Below, piece after piece: positions 32,778 to 40,256 of a stretch of DNA of 46,486 nt (the stretch's first letter is position 1; every line of letters begins with the position of its first letter). The notes under the pieces were generated by a model, which saw nothing but the letters and a program-made list of their open reading frames with translations, searched no databases and was not told the origin of the DNA. The stretch spans positions 1-46,486 of the forward strand of contig CAJXQE010000010.1 in assembly GCA_913058215.1 (NCBI GenBank), read 5' to 3'. The translations under genes were made by a program, and so were the position numbers. Source of the stretch: an uncultured Verrucomicrobiales bacterium (GTDB lineage: Bacteria > Verrucomicrobiota > Verrucomicrobiia > Verrucomicrobiales > DEV007).

Positions 32778-34877
32778 CTACTTCTCCAAATGTGCTGCCA
32801 AGCCCGGCTCGACCTTCTTCAATTCAGAGATCACCAGGTCGGCGATGGCATTTGCTCCCTTTTCGTTGAAATGAGTAAAATCCCCTTCCTTCGGGGCAAA
32901 GGTGGCGCTTTCTTCTGGCCCGATCTCATCGTGATAGCGGACGCTTTCACCATAGAGATCGATAAATGGGACTTCCATTTCCTTTGCAACAGCGCCAGCG
33001 GCTTCCGCCCACGGTTTTAGGGGCAGGGAGAATCCTTTTTCCTCCACCACTCTGACCTTTCCCTTTTCATCAAATCTACGACGGGTCACGGAGCTGACTA
33101 AAATGGGTTTCGCGCCGACTGATTTCGCCTTGTCGATGTAGCCTTTGAGGTAATCCCGGTAGCTCGTAGCCGGATCAGTCTCCCGCTTCGGTCCTTTTCC
33201 AGGTTGGCCGTTGTGACCGAATTGTATCAGCCAATAATCGGACCGTGTATCCAAAACATCCAGAATCCAACCTTCGTCGTGCCAGCTTTTTGCGCTGCGT
33301 CCGCCTTTGGAAAAATTGTGGACGCTGACATTCTCGCCAAACCGATTCGCAAAAGCCTTCCCCCATCCCGCCGAATCGGTCATCGTTGAATCTCCGATCA
33401 GGGCAATCTTTACTTTTCCTTTCACGTCTTCGTCGAGCCGTGCCTCCCCATCCAGAAGCCCGTCGCGCTCGAGATAGCCGCGCATTTTTTTCACGATATC
33501 AGGATGCTCTTCAGAAAGATCGTCCTCCTCTCCAATGTCAGCTTCCAGATCATAGAGACGCCACTCCCTTCCACTTTTTTCCGGTTCAGCGCCCTTCTTC
33601 TTTTTCTTCGATCCTTTGCCCTGGCGGTAGCGAACCAGTTTCCAGTTTCCGTCCCTTACTCCGATCGATGTCTGCCCCTCGGAACTGGCCCAATACAAAT
33701 ATTCGTGCTTCTTTTGCTTCTTTGATTCTCCGAGAAGAGTAGGCAAATAGGAAATTCCGTCAGTCACCGTCGGCATGTCCGCTCCGGCGATTTCGCAGGC
33801 TGTCGGCAGAAAGTCCCAGAAAGCGGAAGGATGATCTGACTCGCCACCCGCCGCGATTGTACCCGGCCACCTCGCAATCAGGGGGACACGAATTCCGCCT
33901 TCGTGCATCGAGCGCTTGTAACCCTTGAGTGGACCATTGGAGTCAAAATACTCATGCTTGTGCCCGCCTTCCTCGTGAGGGCCATTATCAGAGGTAAAGA
34001 TGATCAGCGTTTTCTCATCGATCTTCAGTTCCTGCAACAAACCAACCAGTTTCCCGACATCACCGTCCATCCGCGACATCATCGCAGCAAAGCCTTTTTC
34101 CGGAGCGGGCCAGTCTTTGTCAGCATAGGATCCGTAGTCTGGGACTTCCATTCCGTCACCGTTGACCCGGCCGCCTTCATTGTTGGCATGGGGAATCGTC
34201 CAGTGAATATGAAGCAGAAAGGGATTTTTCGCATTCTCCCGAACAAACCCGAGTGCTGCTTTGGTCATTTCATCATGAGAATAAGTGACCTTCTCAGTCG
34301 AGACCCGACCTTTTGCCAGTGGGTCAGTACTGAGCACATTCCCCGGCAGGGTTACCTGCTCTTTGTTCTTCCATAAAAATGGAGGATAGAAATTGTGGGC
34401 ATTCCCCTGATTGAGATACCCGAACCAGAAATCGAAGCCATTGTTGTTTGGATGACCGGAATTGTTGACCTCCGATGGGTCATCCACATTTCCCAAAGCC
34501 CACTTCCCCACTCCACCAGTCGCGTATCCCGCATTTTTCAGCCGCCTCGCCACCGTCATCTCCAAACCAGTCAGGCTCCGGGACCGGTTTCCAGTCAGGC
34601 CGGTGTGCCCCACATGCTCGCCTGTCCACAGGACCAAACGCGACGGACGGCACACGGTGTGACCGGAATAGTGATCAGTGAATCGAATTCCCTCCGTAGC
34701 CAATCGATCAATGTTCGGGGTTCGAACCACCTTCTGCCCGTAGCACCCCAGATCTCCATAACCCAGGTCGTCGGTCATGATGTAAATGATATTCGGCTTC
34801 TCCTCTTCAAGGGCAGAGCAGAGTCCGGAAGCCAAAAGAATTACGAGCGCACTACAAGGGCCGAAAAGCGATTTCAT
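32778..34877 (-). CDS. Secreted sulfatase fused to an SGNH acetylesterase
   Basis: 699 residues from ATG 34877, which gives a signal peptide (MKSLFGPCSALVILLASG). Residues about 25-470 are a type I sulfatase: metal-binding DD at 36-37, and C76-R-P-S-R80, the CxPSR motif whose cysteine is oxidised to formylglycine; also KWALG, DNGPHEEGG and GGIRVPLIARWPG. A lysine-rich insert (GSKKKKKGAEPEKSG) comes near the end of this domain. Residues about 488-690 are an SGNH hydrolase: GDS with S497, GGRS, FGHNG (block III), and D666-x-x-H669 in DFTHF, as in rhamnogalacturonan acetylesterases. One polypeptide would thus remove both sulfate and acetyl esters, presumably from a plant or algal polysaccharide. 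The substrate is inference. Confidence 0.93.
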   Translation of the reverse strand: MKSLFGPCSALVILLASGLCSALEEEKPNIIYIMTDDLGYGDLGCYGQKVVRTPNIDRLATEGIRFTDHYSGHTVCRPSRLVLWTGEHVGHTGLTGNRSRSLTGLEMTVARRLKNAGYATGGVGKWALGNVDDPSEVNNSGHPNNNGFDFWFGYLNQGNAHNFYPPFLWKNKEQVTLPGNVLSTDPLAKGRVSTEKVTYSHDEMTKAALGFVRENAKNPFLLHIHWTIPHANNEGGRVNGDGMEVPDYGSYADKDWPAPEKGFAAMMSRMDGDVGKLVGLLQELKIDEKTLIIFTSDNGPHEEGGHKHEYFDSNGPLKGYKRSMHEGGIRVPLIARWPGTIAAGGESDHPSAFWDFLPTACEIAGADMPTVTDGISYLPTLLGESKKQKKHEYLYWASSEGQTSIGVRDGNWKLVRYRQGKGSKKKKKGAEPEKSGREWRLYDLEADIGEEDDLSEEHPDIVKKMRGYLERDGLLDGEARLDEDVKGKVKIALIGDSTMTDSAGWGKAFANRFGENVSVHNFSKGGRSAKSWHDEGWILDVLDTRSDYWLIQFGHNGQPGKGPKRETDPATSYRDYLKGYIDKAKSVGAKPILVSSVTRRRFDEKGKVRVVEEKGFSLPLKPWAEAAGAVAKEMEVPFIDLYGESVRYHDEIGPEESATFAPKEGDFTHFNEKGANAIADLVISELKKVEPGLAAHLEK

Positions 34878-35104
34878 CCGCCCATTATGGAAGAAAAACG
34901 AAAGAAATCGCTCAAAAAATCGAGCGACATCCCGCCCTGAGTCACTCTCTGCACTGATTTTCTCAAAAAAACTCGAAAAATACACCCGTGCTCAATCCCC
35001 ATGGGACGGGGGATCCACACGATTACTGCTGTTTTTTCTCATATTTGAAAACCAAATCTGATTTTATTATTGCATTTGCGGATATAATTGCGATTATTGT
35101 AACT

Positions 35105-35509
35105 ATGAAGACCGCTAGCAATAATCAATCAGCTCGAGTCAATCGTAATCAAAAGGGCATGAGTCTTGTTGAACTCCTCCTTGCAATCGGAGTGCTCGCG
35201 ATTATCACGGCGATCGTGATTCCTAACTTTGCCTTCGCGACTGATGCAGCAGATAAATCAAGCGCCAGGCGAAACGCACAATCGCTGGTAACGATAGCAA
35301 ACTCAGCCTCCGCAGCAGGTCTCAATCTTATCGATCCTAGCGGAGATATTTCGAAAACAATCGACATCATCGTCGTCGGCGGAGTTGTTTCCGGTGGAAT
35401 TCTTGACGGAACTCACTTCGGATTGCCATCACTTTCCAAGGACTCGAGAGGCGACATTGTCCCCTTCCTCTCTATTGAAGGCGATATTCTCGTCTACAAT
35501 TCAAATTGA
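35105..35509 (+). CDS. Type IV prepilin-like protein (orphan pseudopilin)
   Basis: 134 residues. A basic leader (MKTASNNQSARVNRNQKG) ends in glycine 18, then MSLVELLLAIGVLAIITAIVIPNF: prepilin peptidase should cut after G18, leaving methionine 1 and the conserved glutamate at +5 (E23). The hydrophobic alpha helix and a small C-terminal domain (about 60-134) fit a minor pilin or type II pseudopilin. The C-terminal part has no disulfide. No pilus assembly ATPase, platform protein or secretin gene is next to it, so it must use machinery encoded elsewhere. ATG 35105 was chosen because it gives the normal leader length; the frame is open upstream. Confidence 0.88.
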   Translation: MKTASNNQSARVNRNQKGMSLVELLLAIGVLAIITAIVIPNFAFATDAADKSSARRNAQSLVTIANSASAAGLNLIDPSGDISKTIDIIVVGGVVSGGILDGTHFGLPSLSKDSRGDIVPFLSIEGDILVYNSN

Positions 35510-35530
35510 GTTGCCTTCAAATGGCAGAGC

Positions 35531-35908
35531 TCATCGAAGAATGTAAGTGGCCAGAAGTTTTTGCAGAGCCACTATATCAGCCCCCTTCTTGAACTCCTTC
35601 TTAATCGGAACCGTCGAACTGGAAATGTAAATTTTCAGCTCGGCGTCCATATCAAACCTTCCTGCAGTCTCAACAGAAAACTGGCTGATCGATTTGTAGG
35701 GAACAGAGTGGTATTCGACTTTTTTTCCAGTAATCCCCTGCTTGTCGACCAGGATGAGCCTTACCTGGGTAAAAACGACCAGGTCACGGACAATCTTGAA
35801 GGCTCCAGTGATCTCTTCTCCCTCAATCAAGATCGGTTCAAATTCGCTAGCTAGCTGAACCGGATCAATTTGCGATGCAGTTCCAAAAATTGCGTTGATG
35901 ATGCCTAT
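35531..35908 (-). CDS. Bacterial PH-domain protein (bPH_1/DUF1696) with apparent non-standard start
   Basis: The conserved domain reads EGEEITGAFKIVRDLVVFT, then RLILVDKQGITGKKVEYHSV, PYKSISQFSVETAGRFD and ELKIYIS, a YvbH-like bacterial pleckstrin-homology fold of unknown ligand. From the only normal start (TTG at 35830) the protein would have 99 residues and lack the first strand. The frame stays open upstream to a stop at 35917-35915 and encodes GIINAIFGTASQIDP and EFEPILIEGEE, which matches my recollection of the family N-terminus (MGLFNAIFGNASEID-like). No ATG, GTG or TTG exists in that stretch. ATA at 35908 or ATC at 35911 would be needed, with GGGAG at 35927-35923 as ribosome site. Coordinates here assume ATA. 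Third gene of a minus-strand group after the rhomboid and cupin genes. Confidence 0.7.
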   Translation of the reverse strand: MGIINAIFGTASQIDPVQLASEFEPILIEGEEITGAFKIVRDLVVFTQVRLILVDKQGITGKKVEYHSVPYKSISQFSVETAGRFDMDAELKIYISSSTVPIKKEFKKGADIVALQKLLATYILR

Positions 35909-35965
35909 GATTTTCTAAATGTCTCCCGGAGTTCATCGAATTCCCGGTAAAAAAGCAACTCGAAT

Positions 35966-36307
35966 CTACTTCCAATGAACTGCCAGCCAAACGCAATCCC
36001 CGGCTGGATTAGTCTCCTCCACACGATGACGACAGCCTGAGGGGATTTTCATCCAATCTCCTGGCTCCAGAGAAAACGTCTCACTTTCATGCTCCACTTC
36101 CAAACGAGCTCTGCCTTTCAGCAATACAACCCATTCAATCGTATCCTGATCAAACCAGAAATCGGGAGGAGAGGAATGTCCCCGCGAGACAATTCGCTCA
36201 ATCTTCAAGTTCCCGCTTCCTTCGGCGAGAGTTTTCACAAACTCGTCAGGAAGATCACCCGGAATTTTTGTGAAGAGATTTCCTCTCTCTATTTTGTCTT
36301 CACTCAT
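35966..36307 (-). CDS. Small cupin-domain protein
   Basis: 113 residues forming one double-stranded beta-helix: TIEWVVLLKGRARLEVE is cupin motif 1 and LEPGDWMKIPSGCRHRVEET is motif 2, with a histidine in RHRVE as a likely metal ligand. Motif 1 has no HxH, so metal binding may be weak or different. Its function cannot be told; single-domain cupins range from isomerases to sugar-binding proteins. It begins 12 bases after the rhomboid gene stops, and the PH-domain gene follows about 57 bases later, so the three may form one transcription unit. Confidence 0.85.
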   Translation of the reverse strand: MSEDKIERGNLFTKIPGDLPDEFVKTLAEGSGNLKIERIVSRGHSSPPDFWFDQDTIEWVVLLKGRARLEVEHESETFSLEPGDWMKIPSGCRHRVEETNPAGDCVWLAVHWK

Positions 36308-36319
36308 CGGATGAATTGA

Positions 36320-37663
36320 TCAAAACGAGGCAATCTTCCACAACTTGAATCCCACTTTCACGACCCCGGCTCCCAGGATCCCCAAACTCAACCACGACAA
36401 GATTCGAACCGGCAGACTGACCTTTCCATCCGCCAGTTTCAGGGCCGGGTAAAAAACCAGCCCAAGCAGAACTCCAGCGGCAAAACCTCCCGCATGAGCT
36501 GCGTTATCGATGAACTGATAGCCGAGCATCCCGAAAATCGCCATGACAATGGAAGCGCGAACACAATTGGCGAAGAGAAACCTCGGAAGTTCGTCACGGA
36601 ACTTCCAGGAGATCACGAGGAGAAATCCGAGGCAACCCAGAATTCCGCCGGAGGCACCCACGGTGGGAAGGCTTTCCATTCCTTTAAACCAAAGACTGGC
36701 CAATGATCCGCAGACGACTGAAAAAAGAAAGACAACATAGAATCGAGCAGTCCCGGTAAGTCCCAGTATCACCTGACCCAGATTGTAAAAAGCCATCCCG
36801 TTAAAAAGAAGGTGTAGCAAGCCACCATGCATCAAACCTGAAGTGACAATCCGCCACCATTCGCCATTTTCGACCACCGCCCTTTTTACGAGCGCCGCTT
36901 GAATGCTGGATTCCCTCAGACCCACATAGTATTGGAGAAGAAGCACCAGAATGAGAACCGCGACTCCGATGACCAGGGGCCTCACCGGCTGCTCAATCAT
37001 CCAGCGGCGAAAGAGTTCAAAATTCACCGCCCGTCTATTCAATTCATAAACCGAAAGTTTATCCACCCGCCTGAAATATTCCATCATCCCGTCCACGAGC
37101 GGAAACAGCCCATACATCGTCCCGGCGAGCAGAGCGATCATGATCATAGTTGGAAAATACCAGGCGGCAGCTATCGCTCCTATCGTAATCAACACCGACT
37201 TCTGGATCGACGATTGAAGCGCTGCACGGTATTTCCCGAGCTCTATTTTCTCCTGATGCTTCACCACCAGTCCCAGTGGAACAATGCGGTCATACCAGGG
37301 GAAAATCACTCCGGAAATCGCTGGCACTTTTACCAGGAGATCCAAAAGCTCCTCGCGTGTTTCCACGACCACGAATTCACTTCGCGAGTAGTTCCTCCCA
37401 TTGAACAGCGCATCACCGGCAAGTTGAACCCCGTAAACACCCTCCTTTGACTCCGGCACCGGTTTCAGGACATCCTCGGTTCCCCAGACCAGCTCATCCC
37501 GAACAAAATCCCGAAACCAGATCTCCTCTTCGGGCCAGGAGTCAAGAAACGGCCCTTCACTACGATCTCCATCTTTCCTGTCCGGTGGCTCCATTATTCC
37601 GTAACAAAGCACTGTTTCCAGCTCCGGATACTCCGAAAGCTGGATCCTGAAATCTTTTTTCAT
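36320..37663 (-). CDS. Rhomboid family intramembrane serine protease with long N-terminal extension
   Basis: 447 residues, about twice a minimal rhomboid. The protease core lies at about 228-430: HGGLLHLLFN (H279, H284, N288), the catalytic serine S338 in GASGG and H390 in AAHAGGFAAG, on about six membrane helices. The first 220 residues include a soluble part (residues 1-145, with FVVVETREELLDLLVKVP, which looks like a small sensor-like domain) and one or two extra membrane segments (SVLITIGAIAAAWYFPTMIMIALLAG, split over 156-181). The protein probably cuts membrane-anchored substrates. The extension could regulate access. First of a three-gene minus-strand group. Confidence 0.92.
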   Translation of the reverse strand: MKKDFRIQLSEYPELETVLCYGIMEPPDRKDGDRSEGPFLDSWPEEEIWFRDFVRDELVWGTEDVLKPVPESKEGVYGVQLAGDALFNGRNYSRSEFVVVETREELLDLLVKVPAISGVIFPWYDRIVPLGLVVKHQEKIELGKYRAALQSSIQKSVLITIGAIAAAWYFPTMIMIALLAGTMYGLFPLVDGMMEYFRRVDKLSVYELNRRAVNFELFRRWMIEQPVRPLVIGVAVLILVLLLQYYVGLRESSIQAALVKRAVVENGEWWRIVTSGLMHGGLLHLLFNGMAFYNLGQVILGLTGTARFYVVFLFSVVCGSLASLWFKGMESLPTVGASGGILGCLGFLLVISWKFRDELPRFLFANCVRASIVMAIFGMLGYQFIDNAAHAGGFAAGVLLGLVFYPALKLADGKVSLPVRILSWLSLGILGAGVVKVGFKLWKIASF

Positions 37664-37754
37664 CCCTCTCCGGCTGAGACCACAACCTACCCTATATAGC
37701 TCTTCTTCAATCCCTTACGGAACACAAAGGAACCATACCGACAAGACGATAACT

Positions 37755-37824
37755 GTTCACCTGTGCATTCTTTTCTTGCGCAGACCGTTAAATAGTGTTC
37801 AAGTGTTCACCGTTCATCAAGAAC
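37755..37824 (+). promoter_or_regulatory. Repeated GTTCA motifs upstream of the helix-hairpin-helix gene
   Basis: The 196-base divergent gap 37664-37859 contains GTTCA four times (37755, 37797, 37805, 37812), the last three spaced 7-8 bases apart, and an inverted GAAC at 37821-37824 opposite the last copy. The spacing suggests a multi-copy regulator site. No firm promoter boxes could be assigned. Confidence 0.3.
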
Positions 37825-37859
37825 ATAACCTAAACAGATAATTCAAGACCTATAACGAA

Positions 37860-38270
37860 ATGAAAAATACTCTTACTCTTATTGTTGTAATCCTCATCGG
37901 CTTTACAGCTCAGCTCCACAGTGCCACAGGAAAAATGAGCAGCAGCAAGTCTTCAACGACACGCAAAGCTCCCACCACCGCGGAACGGGCGAATCTGGAA
38001 AAAGAGACAGCGAAGAAACTGACCTCAGCGCTCACGAGCACTCAAAAGAGCAAGCTCCTCGCGCTTCTCAACGAAGGATCCAGCGAAGATCTTGTCGCCA
38101 TCAAAGGCATCGCCAAAACACGCGCCGCCTCCATTGTAAAAGCCCGCCCATACAAAGAAATTGATGAAGTCATTCTTGTCGAGGGCGTCGGTGAAGGGAC
38201 CTTCACCAACGTGGTGGCCCACGGGAAATCACTAACTCAGCGGAGCTCCAGTAAAAAGAAAGCTTCCTGA
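37860..38270 (+). CDS. Secreted helix-hairpin-helix protein (ComEA-like)
   Basis: 136 residues with a signal peptide (MKNTLTLIVVILIGFTAQLHSA). After a basic serine/threonine-rich linker and a helical part (about 40-75), residues 78-125 form a ComEA-type helix-hairpin-helix pair: LLALLNEGSSEDLVAIKGIAKTRAASI and IDEVILVEGVGEGTF (given here in two pieces), which in ComEA binds DNA outside the membrane during uptake. The C-terminus is basic (RSSSKKKAS). A role in DNA uptake or DNA binding in the periplasm is plausible but the competence context is missing. It is followed by two terminator-like hairpins. Confidence 0.85.
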   Translation: MKNTLTLIVVILIGFTAQLHSATGKMSSSKSSTTRKAPTTAERANLEKETAKKLTSALTSTQKSKLLALLNEGSSEDLVAIKGIAKTRAASIVKARPYKEIDEVILVEGVGEGTFTNVVAHGKSLTQRSSSKKKAS

Positions 38271-38325
38271 GCGTTTTCGATCTTCATACACACACAGAAA
38301 TTGTCTCAGCATTTGAGGCAAACAC

Positions 38326-38360
38326 GGCCCGGGATTTCAAAGAGATCGCCGGGCCTCTTT
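38326..38360 (+). terminator. Terminator hairpin after the helix-hairpin-helix gene
   Basis: GGCCCGG (38326-38332) pairs perfectly with CCGGGCC (38349-38355), followed by TCTTT. The loop is 16 bases. It lies 55 bases past the stop codon of the helix-hairpin-helix gene. Confidence 0.6.
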
Positions 38361-38401
38361 GTGTAATTCAGCCTTCCTGTAGAAGACCGTTTCTTTTTCG
38401 G

Positions 38402-38425
38402 ATTCCAAAACCGCTTGGAATTTTT
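38402..38425 (+). terminator. Second terminator-like hairpin before the sulfatase gene
   Basis: ATTCCAA (38402-38408) pairs with TTGGAAT (38415-38421) around a 6-base loop and runs into TTTT. With the upstream GC-rich hairpin it forms a tandem pair. The rest of the 335-base gap (to 38605) has no gene that I can support and should contain the sulfatase promoter. Confidence 0.45.
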
Positions 38426-38605
38426 AGATTGGAAAATTTCCCGCTTCCCTTGTTTCAGGAGTCGACAACTCTGATCTGATCATATTACCATTCAGACCCC
38501 TCCGTGTTACGGGAGCCAACCGCAAAGAGGGGAAATTCATTTCACTCAATCCCTCCGTTTCCAAACTCGAAAGAACAAGCGCATCTGCCACTCACTATCC
38601 GAACG

Positions 38606-40210
38606 ATGACATTATCCTCCTTGAAAAAATCAAAGCGCTTTGGCCGGGCCTTCACAGCAATCCTTATCTCCGGGCTGCTCGCGACGGCCAATTCTGCAGA
38701 GAAGCCCAACATCATCTTCATCCTCGCCGACGATCAGGGATTTGGAGATGTATCCGCACTCAATCCTGATTCAAAAATACCTACTCCCAATATCGACAGA
38801 ATCGCGAAAGAGGGAATGATTTTTAGCGATGCCCACACTTCGTCGTCCGTCTGTACCCCAACCCGCTACTCTGTTCTGACGGGACGCTATCACTGGAGGA
38901 CCCATCTCCAAAAAGGCGTCCTCGGCGGATTTTCGGCCCCACTGATATCAGAAAATCGACTCACTGTGGCCAGCCTCCTCAAGAAGCAAGGGTATTACAC
39001 AGCCTGCGTAGGTAAGTGGCACCTCGGATTTGACTGGCCACTGAAAGGCGGAGGCTACGCCGACGACGGCGGGGATTTTTCCGGCGGATTCAAAAAAGGT
39101 TGGGACGTCGACTACACTGCCCCAATCAAGAACGGTCCCGTCGACCTGGGATTCGATACCTTCTTCGGAATTAGCGCATCCCTCGATATGCCGCCCTATG
39201 TCTACATTCAGGATAAAATTCCTACGGAACCGGCAACAGTAGAAAAAGCATTCAACCGGAAAGGACCAGCTGCTGTCGGGTTTGAAGCCGTTGACGTCCT
39301 TCCGCGAATCACTGAAAAGACGGTCGAGATTATTGGCAAACGGGCTGAGGCCGCGAAAAAAGGCGATCCGTTTTTTATCTACTTTCCTCTCAATGCGCCC
39401 CACACCCCTATCCTTCCAACAAAGGAGTGGCAGGGAAAAAGCGGGATTAACAATTACGGCGACTTCACAATGCAGGTCGACTGGACCGTCGGCCAAGTAC
39501 TCAAAGCCCTCGATGAAAATGGCCTCACGGATAACACACTGATCATTTTCACCACAGACAACGGTTGCTCCCCTGCCGCGAAGATCCCTGAACTTCAGGC
39601 GGCAGGCCATGAGCCGAGTTTCATCTATCGTGGTCACAAGGCCGACATTTATGAAGGCGGACACCGCGTCCCCTTTGTTGCCCGCTGGCCCGGAAAAATC
39701 GAAGCCGGTCGAAAGTCGGATCAACTCATCGGACAAGTCGATTTCCTCGCTACCGCAGCAGAAATCACCGGAACAGATATTCCGAACGACGGGGGCGAAG
39801 ACAGCGTTTCGTTTCTCCCTGCCTTGCTGGGCGAAAACGATGCCCCCGGTCGGAACTCTATTGTGTCTCAATCCATCGGAGGGTATTTCTGCATTCGCGA
39901 TGAAAATTGGAAACTGGCACTTTGCCCGGGTTCAGGCGGCTGGAGTAATCCCCGCCCTGGCCGCGTCGACATGAGTAAATTTCCGCCCCTGCAGTTATTT
40001 GATCTGAATACAGACCCGGGCGAGCAAACCAATCTCGTAGCCAATCATCCAGAGCGTGTTGAAAAAATGAAAAGCATGCTGGCCGAATTGATCAAGAAAG
40101 GCCGCACCACTGGAGGCCCCGATCTCAAGAACGACACTGATATCGTAATGATCAAACCCGTTCCCGCATTCAAACCAGCAAAGCCAAAAAAGGGTAAGAA
40201 AAAGAAGTAA
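38606..40210 (+). CDS. Secreted type I sulfatase (arylsulfatase A-like)
   Basis: 534 residues from ATG 38606, giving a signal peptide (about 1-31, ending ANSA). Metal ligands DD at 42-43 in ILADDQGFGD; the formylglycine site is C83-T-P-T-R87, the cysteine-type motif that needs a formylglycine-generating enzyme encoded elsewhere. KWHLGFDWP, the NAPHTPILPT segment, DNGCSP and GGHRVPFVARWPGKI complete the family pattern. The C-terminus is a lysine-rich tail (KPKKGKKKK). The substrate cannot be read from sequence. It is the first of four plus-strand genes with a sialidase-like protein, a hydrolase and a cytochrome peroxidase. Confidence 0.95.
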   Translation: MTLSSLKKSKRFGRAFTAILISGLLATANSAEKPNIIFILADDQGFGDVSALNPDSKIPTPNIDRIAKEGMIFSDAHTSSSVCTPTRYSVLTGRYHWRTHLQKGVLGGFSAPLISENRLTVASLLKKQGYYTACVGKWHLGFDWPLKGGGYADDGGDFSGGFKKGWDVDYTAPIKNGPVDLGFDTFFGISASLDMPPYVYIQDKIPTEPATVEKAFNRKGPAAVGFEAVDVLPRITEKTVEIIGKRAEAAKKGDPFFIYFPLNAPHTPILPTKEWQGKSGINNYGDFTMQVDWTVGQVLKALDENGLTDNTLIIFTTDNGCSPAAKIPELQAAGHEPSFIYRGHKADIYEGGHRVPFVARWPGKIEAGRKSDQLIGQVDFLATAAEITGTDIPNDGGEDSVSFLPALLGENDAPGRNSIVSQSIGGYFCIRDENWKLALCPGSGGWSNPRPGRVDMSKFPPLQLFDLNTDPGEQTNLVANHPERVEKMKSMLAELIKKGRTTGGPDLKNDTDIVMIKPVPAFKPAKPKKGKKKK

Positions 40211-40256
40211 ACCCGCATTCGCAGCCTTAAACAAATACCGCGAAACTTGCCCCCAA

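Noticed and set aside
38948-39871. Open minus-strand frame of 307 codons
   Set aside because: It is antisense to the complete, motif-rich sulfatase and shows no family features.
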